From NCBI RefSeq assembly GCF_000239855.1, contig NZ_BADT01000191.1, positions 41,322 through 105,321 on the forward strand: a stretch of 64,000 bases of DNA. Direction: 5' to 3'. Within the stretch, counting starts at the first letter, position 1, and every line of letters begins with the position of its first letter. This document shows positions 1-9,189 of the stretch, in pieces. The notes beneath the pieces were generated by a model. The model saw nothing but the letters and a program-made list of their open reading frames with translations. It was not told the origin of the DNA and did not search any database. A program made the translations under genes and the position numbers. Source of the DNA: Pseudoalteromonas sp. BSi20652. GTDB taxonomy: Bacteria; Pseudomonadota; Gammaproteobacteria; Enterobacterales; Alteromonadaceae.

Positions 1-1
1 A

Positions 2-1066
2 TATATTGGCCATTTAGAGTTTAAAGATCCGGTTCACGTTACCGCTAAATTAACAAAAAGAATTAAAGCTCAATACAATCCAGATATTACTATTGCACTT
101 ACGCATATGGGCCATTTTGTAGATGCTAAATTTGGTATAAATGCGCCAGGTGATGTAACGCTTGCTCGCTTACTTCCTGCAAACACGCTTGATATGATCA
201 TTGGTGGCCACTCACAAGAACCTGTGTGTATGAGTGATACAAATGTAAATGACGATAACTTTAAACCTGGCCTTGCTTGTAAACCCGATCAGCAAAACGG
301 TACTTACATTATGCAAGCCCATGAATGGGGTAAGTATGTTGGTAAAGCAGAGTTTAAGCTTGAAGACGGAAAATTAACGTTACTAGAGTACAAACTTATG
401 CCTGTTAATTTGTATGTAGATAAAGTTCAAGCTGATGGCTCTACTAAAGAAGTATTAGCAAACGAGTACATTAAACCAGACCCTAAACTTGAATCTTATT
501 TAGCGGTATACCAAGCTAAAGGCGCTAAACAAATTGAAGGTACCATTGGTAAAGTAGATGCTCGCTTAGAAGGTGACAGAAACAAAGTTCGCTACCAACA
601 AACAAATCTTGCTCGCGTAATTATTCAAGCTCAAATGGATGTAGTAGGTGCAGACTTTGGACTAATAAGTGGTGGTGGTATTCGAAGCTCAATAGAAGCT
701 GGTGAAGTGAGCTATAAAGATATTTTAAAAGTACATCCTTTTAAAAACCGTATTACCTATATTGATTGGCAAGGCAGTGATTTATGGGATTATTTAAATA
801 CAGTAACGAGCTTCCCACCGGATGCTGGCGCTTATTTGCAATACCATAAATTATCGTTTGAGCGTAAAAATAACCAGTTGCTTAATGTAGTAATTAATGG
901 TCAGCCGCTTGATAAAAATAAAACGTATAGAATGAGCCTAAATAGCTACAATGCCTCTGGAGGTGATGGTTATCCTGAACTTACAAATAAAAAAGGCTTT
1001 GTTAGTACCGACGAAACAGATGCCCAGGCACTTCAAGACTTTATATCAAAAAAACAGTCCACTTAA
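2..1066 (+). CDS. ushA: UDP-sugar hydrolase/5'-nucleotidase UshA, 3' part
   Basis: The reading frame is open to the left edge of the window, so this is the C-terminal part of a longer periplasmic enzyme that dephosphorylates nucleotides and cleaves UDP-sugars for nucleoside salvage. The end of the metallophosphatase domain is visible (THMGH, then IVGGHSQ-like IIGGHSQEPVC and GTYIMQAHEWGKYVG), followed by the 5'-nucleotidase C-terminal substrate domain (GRLEGDR-like ARLEGDRNKVR, ISGGGIRSSIEAG, and NASGGDGYP near the end). These blocks follow the order in E. coli UshA closely. The signal peptide and the first metal-binding motifs lie outside the window. A perfect 11-bp inverted repeat lies about 60 bp after the stop. 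Confidence 0.93.
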   Translation, partial: YIGHLEFKDPVHVTAKLTKRIKAQYNPDITIALTHMGHFVDAKFGINAPGDVTLARLLPANTLDMIIGGHSQEPVCMSDTNVNDDNFKPGLACKPDQQNGTYIMQAHEWGKYVGKAEFKLEDGKLTLLEYKLMPVNLYVDKVQADGSTKEVLANEYIKPDPKLESYLAVYQAKGAKQIEGTIGKVDARLEGDRNKVRYQQTNLARVIIQAQMDVVGADFGLISGGGIRSSIEAGEVSYKDILKVHPFKNRITYIDWQGSDLWDYLNTVTSFPPDAGAYLQYHKLSFERKNNQLLNVVINGQPLDKNKTYRMSLNSYNASGGDGYPELTNKKGFVSTDETDAQALQDFISKKQST

Positions 1067-1123
1067 AACAGCAGAGTTTACGCCTAAGTAAACCCTATCA
1101 ATAAAAAATCTTCAGCCTCTTTT

Positions 1124-1163
1124 TGTGGTGAACTCATTACAGATAATGAATTAGTTCACCACA
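1124..1163. repeat. Perfect 11-bp inverted repeat downstream of ushA
   Basis: TGTGGTGAACT and AGTTCACCACA form perfect arms separated by 18 bases; the inner CATT/AATG can add pairs. There is no U-run after it, so it is not a standard intrinsic terminator. It could be an operator or an RNA stem. It lies in a 426-bp gap (1067-1492) in which I find no convincing gene. Confidence 0.5.
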
Positions 1164-1492
1164 ACATTCACTTAAAGTGCAATTACAATAGAAAAATGAA
1201 GCCCTGCTTTACTTGCACTTAGTTGACACCAAAGCCAAATTAAGCAACATCCTGTGTTACAAAGTACGTTTAAAACATAAAGTAAACGTTATAAAAAAAG
1301 ACTACGGTATGCCTGAATATTGTCACTTATTACTTTTTAAAAACGATGCGAAAAACCGTAACCCACTGACTTATAATAACTATAAACAAAAAACCATGAA
1401 TTTAATTAACTCCTTTCCATTAATCGCAAAAGTAAGGATAATCGATTGCATAAGTTATAATAGCAAAATAAAAATTAACTTAGGAAGTGCTA

Positions 1493-2332
1493 ATGCATAA
1501 CAATTTCAAGCTCACAATAACTTCAGCATTATTAATTAGTGCCATTTTTACAAGTAGTGATGCGTACGCATGGGGTCAAAATGGTCATCGTATTATAGGT
1601 AAAATAGCCGAGACACATTTAAACGAAACAACAAAAACAACAATATTACCGCTTCTAAAGGGTGAATCGCTTGCTCAAATATCAACATGGCCAGATGAAA
1701 TGCGCTCTGACCCTGGTGTATTTTGGCAAAAAAATTCATCTCGCTGGCATTATATTAATGCCGCACCAGGCCAACCTTTAAGCCTTAATCACTCCCATAC
1801 AAAGACCAAAGAATCGGTAAGTAATATTCTTGAAGGTATCCATTATTCAATGCAAACATTGACTGACGATAAGAGTTCTTTAAGCGATAAACAATTTAGT
1901 TTACGTTTTTTAGTTCATTTAGTAGGTGACAGTCATCAACCATTTCATGCTGGTCGAAGTGAAGACCGAGGCGGTAACAGCATAAAAGTAGCGTTCTTTA
2001 AACAAGATACAAACCTTCATAGCCTCTGGGATACAAAACTGATTGAAAACCAAAATTTATCGTATACCGAATTTGCTCAATTTATAGATACAAATAATAG
2101 TGAATTAATTGCCGAATATTTACAAAGCACGCCAACAACGTGGTTAGAGGAATCGCGTAACTTAGCTAATAAAATTTATGAATCAACAACCGAAGAAGTG
2201 AGTTATAGCTACGTTTTTGAAAATACCCCAATTGTAAAAAAACGCCTTCAACAAGCAGGAATTCGCTTAGCGGGATTGCTAAATACTTTATTTGATCCCT
2301 CTGCAAATGAATTAAAACTGCACTTAAAATGA
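1493..2332 (+). CDS. Secreted S1/P1-type nuclease
   Basis: This is a zinc-dependent single-strand nuclease of the S1/P1 family, 279 residues from the chosen ATG, probably working in the periplasm or outside the cell on DNA or RNA. A signal peptide (residues 1-26, ending DAYA) is followed at once by WGQNGH. In this family the mature N-terminal tryptophan is itself a zinc ligand, so the predicted cleavage site fits the mechanism. Other ligand motifs are present: STWPDEMR, WHYIN, HLVGDSHQPFHAG, DRGGN and NLHSLWD. The ATG was preferred to the GTG two codons upstream because AGGAAG lies six bases before it. With UshA immediately upstream, on the same strand, it suggests scavenging of extracellular nucleic acid, but a 426-bp gap argues against one operon. 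Confidence 0.92.
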   Translation: MHNNFKLTITSALLISAIFTSSDAYAWGQNGHRIIGKIAETHLNETTKTTILPLLKGESLAQISTWPDEMRSDPGVFWQKNSSRWHYINAAPGQPLSLNHSHTKTKESVSNILEGIHYSMQTLTDDKSSLSDKQFSLRFLVHLVGDSHQPFHAGRSEDRGGNSIKVAFFKQDTNLHSLWDTKLIENQNLSYTEFAQFIDTNNSELIAEYLQSTPTTWLEESRNLANKIYESTTEEVSYSYVFENTPIVKKRLQQAGIRLAGLLNTLFDPSANELKLHLK

Positions 2333-2745
2333 CGACTAACAAACAAAGTACGATTAAAGTTAATCTTTACCCTTAAAATTTAGCATGAACAATAATTTTG
2401 GCCTTGGCTTAATTATTTTAAAAGTGTAGTTATGGCTGATATTTAATCTTAAACACGATACAAATTTTGCAATCCGTTTTTGTATTTGACCTTATAATTT
2501 CACATTTTTGTCATATAGCTAACGTAACATATGCTCCTGTTATAGAGTTATTACTCAAGAAAACATGTAAATAGACAATAATCGTACTATTTATTAAAAA
2601 ATATTGCAGTTGTATTTTATTTGTAACGAATAAATGAGGTACACTAGCAGCGGATTTTAAATAAGATGAACCTTGAATGTTTATTTTATGCAAAATTTAA
2701 AATAAAAATATAAAAATTTAATGATTAACTACACGGGAAAATTAA
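2333..2745. other. Intergenic region, 413 bp, before Oar-like receptor
   Basis: This is an AT-rich stretch without a believable gene. It must hold the promoter of the downstream TonB receptor, but I cannot pick a convincing -35/-10 pair. The receptor's ribosome-binding site is weak (ACGGGAAA about six bases before ATG). Confidence 0.5.
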
Positions 2746-5700
2746 ATGAAAACTCAATTACGCAAAACAGCTCTTTCACTTGCTATTGCAGCATGTGTTG
2801 GTGTAAGTGGCGCTGCAATGGCTAACGAAACGACCTCTGCAATTAAAGGTCAAGTAATGGGTCCTAATGGCAACCCAGCAGCTGGTACAAAAGTAACAAT
2901 TTTACATGTGCCTTCTGGATCAGTAAAAACAACTGAAGTAAATGACGCTGGTTATTTCACAGCTAAAGGCCTGCGTGTTGGCGGTCCTTATAAAGTAATT
3001 GTTGATTCTGATGTATATGCAGACCAAGAATTCAATAACATTATTCTTAATATTGGTAACGACTACCCAGTAAACGTTTCACTTGAATCACAATCAAGCA
3101 TGGAACAAATTGTGGTTTCTGGCGCGCCAATTAGCTCTATGTCTGGTGGTACTGGTCCTGCGTCTACATTTACGCTAACTGATCTTGAAAATACGCCAGC
3201 TATTAACCGTGATTTAAAAGACATTATTCGTATCGATCCGCGTATCACAATTGATGATAGCCGTGGTTCAATTAACTGTGGTGGTGGTAACCCTCGCTAC
3301 AACAGCTTAACGCTAGACGGCGTTCGTATGAACGATAACTTCGGCTTAAGCTCAAATGGTTACCCTACTATTCGCGCCCCTTTCTCTTTTGATTCAATTG
3401 AACAAGTTTCAGCTGAACTTGCACCATTTGACGTTCAATACGGTGGTTTTACATCGTGTAACATCAACGCAGTAACTAAATCTGGTGGCAATGATGTTCA
3501 TGGCGCTGTTTTCTACGATTACACTAGCGACTCTTTCAAGGGTGATAAAATTGAAGGTGATGACGTTGATAACGGTAACTATACTGAAAAACGTTACGGC
3601 TTCAACGTAGGTCTTCCACTAATTGAAGATAAACTATTTTTATTCACTTCATATGAAAAACTTGAAGGTGTTCAACAATTTAACTACGATGGTTTAAGCA
3701 GTGGCAGTGTAACTGCTGATGATATCTCGCGTATCACAAGCATTGCTCAAACTGTATATGGTTACGATGTAGGCGGAATGCCTTCAAGTATGCCTGTTGA
3801 AGATGAAAAAATCTTAGTTAAACTAGATTGGAATATCAACGAAGATCACCGTGCAAACTTAATCTACAACTACAACGATGGTAATACTGTTTCACAGTCT
3901 GATACTGGTTCTAGCCGTGTATCACTATCTAATCACTTTTATAACCAAAGTGCGGAATTCACTTCAATCATTGCATCTGTTTACTCTGATTGGTCAGATG
4001 ACTTCTCTACTGAAGTTCGTTTAGGTAAATCTGAGCTAGATGCAACAGTACAATCATTAGATGCTGCAAGTAGCTTTGGTGAAATGCAAATTCGTACCGA
4101 AGATGGTGGTACAGTTTATATTGGTCCAGATGACTCACGCCAATCAAATGACTTAGATTACGATACTACAACGTTTAAAGTAGCAGGTACTTACTACCTT
4201 GACCAGCATACGATTACGGCAGGTTACGAGTTTGAAGAGTTGGATGTATTTAACTTATTCGTTCAGCACACTGAAGGTGAATATCGTTTTAACAATATCA
4301 ATGATTTTGAAAACGGTATTGCAAGTGCTATATTCTACAACAATGCGGCAGCTACGAATGATCCAAATGATGCTGCTGCGAGCTTCTCATATGCTCAGCA
4401 TACATTTTACGTGCAAGACGAGTATTCATTCACTGATTTAGATGCAAACATAACGTTTGGATTACGCTACGATAAATACACTAGTGATGACGTACCTAAC
4501 TTAAATCAAAACTTTACTGACCGCTATGGCTACAGTAACCAAAGTACATTTGATGGTATTGATTTAATTCAACCACGTGTTGGCTTCCAATGGTACGCTA
4601 CAGACGCACTTGAAGTTCGTGCAGGCGTTGGCTTGTTCTCAGGTGGTAACCCTAACGTTTGGCTATCTAACTCTTACTCAAACGACGGCATTACTAATAT
4701 TAGCGCAAATCAGTTTGGTGCTATCGATTTATTCGCAACACCTAATGTTAATAATGGTACTCCTGGATTTGAAATACCTCAGTCTCAATTTGATAAAGTA
4801 GCTGGCACAGTAATCGGCTCAGGTGATTCAACTGCAAATGCTGTTGACCCAGATTTCGAAATTCCTTCAGAGTGGAAATATTCACTTGGTGCGACATATA
4901 CGACAGAAGACGAATATGTAATTTCTTTAGATTACTTATACTCGAAGAAAAAAGATGCTGCATTAATGCGTGACATCGCACTTCAAGATTCTGGCGAAAC
5001 TACATTTGATGGCCGCCCTCTTTACGAATCAATTGAAGGTCGTTCTAACGAATACTTACTAACAAATGTGAGCGGTGATAGCGGTGATTCATCTGTTATT
5101 TCATTAGCGGTTAGCAAGATGTTTGATAATGGTGTAAGCGTTAACTTTGGTTATGCATACACAGATTCTGATGATGTTAACCCAATGACTAGCTCTGTAG
5201 CTGGTTCTAACTACGGTAACATTGCCCTAACAAATCCGGGTAACCCAGGTGTTGCTTCATCTGATTACGAAATTCCACATCGCTTTACTATGACTCTTGG
5301 TTATAGCCATGAGTTTGTTGATGGATTTGCTACTCGCTTTAACCTATTCGGTGAAGCATATAAAGGCTTACCTTACAGCTACACGTTTGATGATAGTGAT
5401 GATACCTTCGGTGACAACAACTGGAATGGCAACCGCCAACTATTGTATGTTCCACTTGAAAACGATCCTAACGTTGTTTACAACATGAGTGCTGCTGATA
5501 TCAATGAATTCAATGAATTTATTGCCTCTGAAGGCTTAAAACGTGGTGAAATTTCAGGTCGTAACGCAGAAAACTCTGATTGGTTTGTTAAGTTTAACTT
5601 TAAGTTAACACAAGAGCTTCCTGGTTTTATGGACGGACATAAAGGTGAAGCGTTCTTCGTAATTGATAACCTTACAAATCTATTAAACGATGATTGGGGC

Positions 5701-5865
5701 GTACTTAAGAAAGGTCCTTTCGTAGGTGCTAGCATGATTTCAACATCACTTGATGATCAAGGTCGCTACGTTTACTCTGACTTTAATGCAAACAATGCAA
5801 ATACATCAGTACAAACTGATGCATCTGTATGGCAAATGCGTGTAGGCGTTCGTTACACTTTCTAA
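2746..5865 (+). CDS. Oar-like TonB-dependent outer-membrane receptor
   Basis: This is a 1039-residue outer-membrane receptor. Order of parts: signal peptide (residues 1-26, ending AAMA), a carboxypeptidase-regulatory-like beta-sandwich (about 30-115; IKGQVMGPNGNPAAG), a TonB-box-like segment EQIVVSG, a plug domain (about 125-250; SLTLDGVRMND, GGFTSCNINAVTKSGG) and a beta-barrel that ends in an aromatic residue (VGVRYTF). This layout is that of Oar-family receptors, common in Alteromonadales and linked in other bacteria to uptake of polymers or to adhesion; the ligand cannot be told from sequence. It is monocistronic, with its own strong terminator straight after the stop. The exbBD-tonB genes that would power it are not in the window. 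Confidence 0.9.
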   Translation: MKTQLRKTALSLAIAACVGVSGAAMANETTSAIKGQVMGPNGNPAAGTKVTILHVPSGSVKTTEVNDAGYFTAKGLRVGGPYKVIVDSDVYADQEFNNIILNIGNDYPVNVSLESQSSMEQIVVSGAPISSMSGGTGPASTFTLTDLENTPAINRDLKDIIRIDPRITIDDSRGSINCGGGNPRYNSLTLDGVRMNDNFGLSSNGYPTIRAPFSFDSIEQVSAELAPFDVQYGGFTSCNINAVTKSGGNDVHGAVFYDYTSDSFKGDKIEGDDVDNGNYTEKRYGFNVGLPLIEDKLFLFTSYEKLEGVQQFNYDGLSSGSVTADDISRITSIAQTVYGYDVGGMPSSMPVEDEKILVKLDWNINEDHRANLIYNYNDGNTVSQSDTGSSRVSLSNHFYNQSAEFTSIIASVYSDWSDDFSTEVRLGKSELDATVQSLDAASSFGEMQIRTEDGGTVYIGPDDSRQSNDLDYDTTTFKVAGTYYLDQHTITAGYEFEELDVFNLFVQHTEGEYRFNNINDFENGIASAIFYNNAAATNDPNDAAASFSYAQHTFYVQDEYSFTDLDANITFGLRYDKYTSDDVPNLNQNFTDRYGYSNQSTFDGIDLIQPRVGFQWYATDALEVRAGVGLFSGGNPNVWLSNSYSNDGITNISANQFGAIDLFATPNVNNGTPGFEIPQSQFDKVAGTVIGSGDSTANAVDPDFEIPSEWKYSLGATYTTEDEYVISLDYLYSKKKDAALMRDIALQDSGETTFDGRPLYESIEGRSNEYLLTNVSGDSGDSSVISLAVSKMFDNGVSVNFGYAYTDSDDVNPMTSSVAGSNYGNIALTNPGNPGVASSDYEIPHRFTMTLGYSHEFVDGFATRFNLFGEAYKGLPYSYTFDDSDDTFGDNNWNGNRQLLYVPLENDPNVVYNMSAADINEFNEFIASEGLKRGEISGRNAENSDWFVKFNFKLTQELPGFMDGHKGEAFFVIDNLTNLLNDDWGVLKKGPFVGASMISTSLDDQGRYVYSDFNANNANTSVQTDASVWQMRVGVRYTF

Positions 5866-5893
5866 TTTAGAACTGTAACCTAAAACATCTTTT

Positions 5894-5918
5894 AAAAGCC
5901 CACTTTGTGGGCTTTTTT
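5894..5918 (+). terminator. Intrinsic terminator of the Oar-like receptor
   Basis: AAAAGCCCAC and GTGGGCTTTT form a 10-bp stem with a TTT loop, followed by a T-run. The run overlaps the end of the convergent marR gene, so it may stop transcription from both sides. Confidence 0.9.
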
Positions 5919-6348
5919 ATGCCTTTAATTTATTATTTAACTTTTCAAAAATACTCACTAACACTTCGTATTCTTCGTTAGTTAAAGTGCTCAGTAATTG
6001 TTTTTCCCAATTCAGCGCATCGGGCGTTATATTTTCATATAAGCTTTGCCCTGCTTGGCTCAGCACAAGTAATGCTGCGCGTTTGTCTTGTGCATTTAAC
6101 TCACTTCTCACTAAACCTTTATCAATTAATACTTTTATCGCGCGTGAAACGGTCGATTTATCCATATTTGCTTGCGTGCATAAATCCTTTGCGTTGCTTT
6201 GACCATACTGCGCTAAATTAGCAAGTATTCGCCACTGGGGAATATTTAAACCGTACTTAGTTTGATAAACCTTGGCAAAGTCGTTACTTACACGTGTTGC
6301 TACATTGGTTAATTGATAAGGTAAGAATGTTGCTAAATCAATTTTCAT
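5917..6348 (-). CDS. MarR-family transcriptional regulator next to hmgA
   Basis: This is a 143-residue winged-helix regulator of the MarR family. The DNA-binding part is visible around residues 45-100 (WRILANL, NMDKSTVSRAIKVLIDKGLV, wing RSELNAQDKRAALL), with alpha-helical dimerization ends. It is transcribed away from hmgA across a 151-bp gap that contains a good palindrome, so it is likely to control hmgA-maiA and itself, with a tyrosine-pathway intermediate as a plausible ligand; that is inference from position. Several unrelated regulator types control homogentisate genes in gammaproteobacteria, so no gene symbol is given. Confidence 0.87.
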   Translation of the reverse strand: MKIDLATFLPYQLTNVATRVSNDFAKVYQTKYGLNIPQWRILANLAQYGQSNAKDLCTQANMDKSTVSRAIKVLIDKGLVRSELNAQDKRAALLVLSQAGQSLYENITPDALNWEKQLLSTLTNEEYEVLVSIFEKLNNKLKA

Positions 6349-6397
6349 TTTTGGTTATCCCAGCTTTATAAGGTTTACTTTGGTGTTCATTAATATT

Positions 6398-6411
6398 TAC
6401 GCAGGTGCGTA
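6398..6411. promoter_or_regulatory. Candidate MarR operator in the marR-hmgA gap
   Basis: TACGCA and TGCGTA flank two G residues, giving a perfect 6-2-6 palindrome of the kind MarR dimers bind. A second, weaker one (TCTCA-CT-TGAGA) lies at 6431-6442. Both sit between the two divergent starts, where they could block both promoters. Confidence 0.5.
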
Positions 6412-6499
6412 GTTGCATATTTGATATTAGTCTCACTTGAGAGTATCTTAACTGAAATAAAAATTATATTAAACCAACCCCCTCTCACAGGAGTCAGTA

Positions 6500-7801
6500 A
6501 TGGCAGAACAGTTAAGTTATATGACCGGTTTTGGTAATGAATTTGAAACACAAGCGCTACCTGGTGCATTGCCAATAGGACAATTTAGCCCACAAAAGGT
6601 TAAATACGATTTATACACCGAGCAATTTAGTTCTACTGCATTTACGGCTCCTCGCGCTTCAAATCGCCGCACTTGGTTTTACCGCATTCGCCCGTCTGTA
6701 GTGCAAGGTGATTACCAAGCAATTGATAATGGCCTAATAAGAACAGCCCCAATCACTGAAGCCATAACGCCACCAACAATGCTACGTTGGAACCCTATTG
6801 ATATACCTTCACAGCCTACTGATTTTATTGATGGGTTAGTAACGATGGCAGCTAATGGCAGTGCTAATGGGCAATCTGGTATTGGCATTCATGTATATGT
6901 CGCTAATCAGTCAATGCAAGGACGTTATTTTTGCAATGCCGATGGCGAAATGTTGTTTGTCCCTCAGCAAGGTGAGTTATTAATTCACACCGAGTGCGGT
7001 AAGTTAAGCATTAAACCAGGTGAAATTGCTGTAATTCCCAGAGGAATTAAGTTCTCTGTGGATTTAATTGACGATACAGCCCGTGGTTATATTTGTGAAA
7101 ATTATGGCCATGCGTTAGAGCTTGCAGAGCGAGGACCTGTTGGTGCCAACGGTTATGCCAACGACAGAGACTTTCAATACCCTGTAGCTGCCTTTGAAGA
7201 TAAAGAAGGTGACTTTGAACTTGTTTCTAAATTCAACGGTAATTTATTTAGCTGTGAAATAAAGCACTCTCCTTTTGATGTAGTTGCATGGACAGGTAAT
7301 AGTGCGCCCTATAAATACAACTTATCGCGTTTTAATGTAATGAATACAGTGAGCTTTGATCACCCTGACCCGTCTATATTCACTGTGCTAACCTCTCCTT
7401 CTGCTACTGAGGGTACGGCAAATGTCGATTTTGTGATATTTCCACCGCGTTGGATGGTAGCCGAAAATACATTTCGCCCGCCGTATTATCACCGCAATAT
7501 TATGAGCGAATTTATGGGCTTGATTGAGGGTGTGTATGATGCAAAAGAGCATGGTTTTGTACCTGGTGGCGCAAGTTTACACAATTGTATGTCGCCACAT
7601 GGACCTGAAGCCGACGTATTTGAAAAAGCCTCAAACGCTGAGCTTACACCACAAAAATACGAAAACACATTGGCCTTTATGTTTGAGTCGCGCTATATAA
7701 TTTCACCGACAAAATATGCATTAGAAGGTAAAGAGCGCCAACCAAATTACACCGATTGCTGGCGTACTATTAAAAAACAATTTACAGGTTCACAGGATTA
7801 A
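6500..7801 (+). CDS. hmgA: Homogentisate 1,2-dioxygenase
   Basis: This enzyme opens the aromatic ring of homogentisate to maleylacetoacetate in phenylalanine/tyrosine breakdown. It has 433 residues, the usual length. The N-terminus is typical (SYMTGFGNEFETQALPGALP), and the iron ligands expected from the human enzyme are present as His331, Glu337 (HRNIMSEFMG) and His367 (NCMSPHGPE). The ATG follows AGGAG with good spacing. It is followed two bases later by the isomerase gene, so the two are one operon. Blocking this enzyme in related bacteria causes brown pyomelanin, which is why its regulation is of interest. The third enzyme, fumarylacetoacetase, is not adjacent. Confidence 0.97.
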   Translation: MAEQLSYMTGFGNEFETQALPGALPIGQFSPQKVKYDLYTEQFSSTAFTAPRASNRRTWFYRIRPSVVQGDYQAIDNGLIRTAPITEAITPPTMLRWNPIDIPSQPTDFIDGLVTMAANGSANGQSGIGIHVYVANQSMQGRYFCNADGEMLFVPQQGELLIHTECGKLSIKPGEIAVIPRGIKFSVDLIDDTARGYICENYGHALELAERGPVGANGYANDRDFQYPVAAFEDKEGDFELVSKFNGNLFSCEIKHSPFDVVAWTGNSAPYKYNLSRFNVMNTVSFDHPDPSIFTVLTSPSATEGTANVDFVIFPPRWMVAENTFRPPYYHRNIMSEFMGLIEGVYDAKEHGFVPGGASLHNCMSPHGPEADVFEKASNAELTPQKYENTLAFMFESRYIISPTKYALEGKERQPNYTDCWRTIKKQFTGSQD

Positions 7802-7803
7802 TT

Positions 7804-8433
7804 ATGAAATTATACAGCTACTTTCGCTCATCAGCGGCTTATAGAGTGCGTATAGCGCTTAACTTAAAAGCAATCGATCATGAACTTGCTATTGTTAACC
7901 TTTTAAAATCGGAGCAACTTGGGGAAGAATACTTAGCGACTAATCCTCAAGGGTTACTACCGGCACTTGAAACCGATGATGGTGTTTTAGCACAATCGCT
8001 TGCAATACTGGAATGGCTAGATGAAACATATCCGCAATCGCCATTAATTAAAGGAACTGCGTGGCAAAAAGCACAAATAAGAAATTTAAGCTTTGCAATA
8101 GCGTGTGATATTCATCCTGTTAATAATTTACGCGTGCTGAAGTATTTATCGAACGAATTAGGTGTTGATGACGAGGCTAAAAATAAATGGTATCGACATT
8201 GGATAGAAGTGGGTTTTGAAAAAATAGAACTGATGCTAAACGAAAATGATGACTACTGTTTTGGTAACCAACCAACACTTGCTGACATTTGTTTAGTGCC
8301 GCAAGTATTTAACGCAATTCGTTTTAACGTAGATATGAGCGCTTATCCAAAAATTGCAGCTATTTACGAACACTGTAATAAATTAGCTGCATTTAATGAT
8401 GCTGCACCGCAAAATCAACCCGATGCAAATTAA
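7804..8433 (+). CDS. maiA: Maleylacetoacetate isomerase (zeta-class GST fold)
   Basis: This 209-residue protein isomerizes maleylacetoacetate to fumarylacetoacetate using glutathione. The N-terminal thioredoxin-like half carries the zeta-class signature (YFRSSAAYRVRIALNLK, residues 5-21), NPQGLLPALETDDG and QSLAILEWLDETYP; the C-terminal helical half contains GNQPTLADICLVPQVFNA. The usual SSCS of the family reads SSAA here, so the first conserved serines remain but the cysteine is replaced. It begins two bases after the hmgA stop and is therefore translationally linked to it. Confidence 0.95.
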   Translation: MKLYSYFRSSAAYRVRIALNLKAIDHELAIVNLLKSEQLGEEYLATNPQGLLPALETDDGVLAQSLAILEWLDETYPQSPLIKGTAWQKAQIRNLSFAIACDIHPVNNLRVLKYLSNELGVDDEAKNKWYRHWIEVGFEKIELMLNENDDYCFGNQPTLADICLVPQVFNAIRFNVDMSAYPKIAAIYEHCNKLAAFNDAAPQNQPDAN

Positions 8434-8473
8434 GCTAGTTTAGTAACTAACCAAAGTTCAGGTTAGCTAGCTT
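8431..8473. terminator. Possible bidirectional terminator between maiA and the TIGR02647 gene
   Basis: AAGCTAG...CTAACC pairs with GGTTAG and CTAGCTT across a short loop, giving an interrupted stem between two convergent stops. No good T-run is present, so efficiency is doubtful. Confidence 0.35.
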
Positions 8474-8700
8474 TGTAGCGCACTATGAATAACCGTAATG
8501 TGCTCAATTAAATCTAAGCCCAGATCAGTTAAATATCCGCCATCTGGGCTATCTATAATCCCTTTTTCAAATAAACGTTGCGCTGCACTAAGTAAGCTTG
8601 GCTCTGCGTCTGAGTGTAATTTTATACCCTGCATTTTACTGTCGCGAGGAAACTTTGCTAATAGTGTGAATTCTTCGATCATTGTTTGATTAAATTGCAT
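8467..8700 (-). CDS. Small conserved TIGR02647-family protein
   Basis: This is a 77-residue cytoplasmic protein of unknown function. It matches what I know of the gammaproteobacterial TIGR02647 family: a helical N-terminus (EEFTLLAKFPRDS), then a winged-helix-like core (LLSAAQRLFEKGIIDSPDGGYLTDLGLDLIEH). The fold suggests nucleic-acid binding, but no function is established. I set the start at the second in-frame ATG because AAGGTG precedes it by eight bases; the longer reading has no such site. It stands alone, convergent with maiA. Confidence 0.8.
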   Translation of the reverse strand: MQFNQTMIEEFTLLAKFPRDSKMQGIKLHSDAEPSLLSAAQRLFEKGIIDSPDGGYLTDLGLDLIEHITVIHSALQS

Positions 8701-8838
8701 TGTGTGCACCTTTTTATTTGAATCCAAGTTGCTCTGTGAGTAACTAAGTTTATAATTAAAATCACTTTGTGTACTTTACACTAGCACGTTTTTTAGCTTA
8801 ATGTATTATTTTTAACCCTCCCTATTTAAAGGCCTATA

Positions 8839-9141
8839 ATGCGTAACTTTTTAATTCTATGCTTTTGTTTTAGCAGCTTATCGTATTCAATACTTAGTGA
8901 GGCAGCAACACTTAAAACCCATTCAATTATTGATGCAAACCAGTTTGTAAATGAAGAATCAAACTGTTGGTACGACAACAAACGCTATAGCGAAGGCGCA
9001 TTAATACAAATTCACTCTTTTACGCTTTTGTGCGGTGCTAAAACCCCTCAGCACAGTAACAGCCAACTCATTTGGCTTAAAATAGATAAACAAGGTAATG
9101 CTATTTACCCAACAGCTCCTAAAACAATCACTGTGAATTAG
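8839..9141 (+). CDS. Secreted DUF1496-type small protein
   Basis: This is a 100-residue protein with a clear signal peptide (about residues 1-23, ending SEAA) and a compact domain with two cysteines (ESNCWYDNKRYSEGALI ... FTLLCGAKT). The pattern Cys-W/V-Tyr-x-x-x-x-Tyr-S-x-G-A followed by a second Cys resembles DUF1496, the family of E. coli YnjH. The two cysteines probably form a disulfide in the periplasm. Function is unknown. It lies 48 bp before the VF530-type gene on the same strand and could be co-transcribed. Confidence 0.75.
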   Translation: MRNFLILCFCFSSLSYSILSEAATLKTHSIIDANQFVNEESNCWYDNKRYSEGALIQIHSFTLLCGAKTPQHSNSQLIWLKIDKQGNAIYPTAPKTITVN

Positions 9142-9189
9142 CGCTAAAAGCTGATTTGAGCTACAATGCACGCAGTTTAAATAAGTAGT

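Noticed and set aside
1213-1500. 95-codon frame on the plus strand between ushA and the nuclease gene
   Set aside because: Composition is that of random AT-rich DNA, it has no ribosome-binding site or family, and it overlaps the real nuclease start.
2511-2693. 60-codon minus-strand frame in the gap before the Oar-like receptor
   Set aside because: It has no family or ribosome-binding site and covers the receptor's promoter region.
2746-5865. Iron-siderophore receptor call for the Oar-like protein
   Set aside because: The N-terminal carboxypeptidase-like domain and barrel pattern fit Oar receptors; nothing points to iron.
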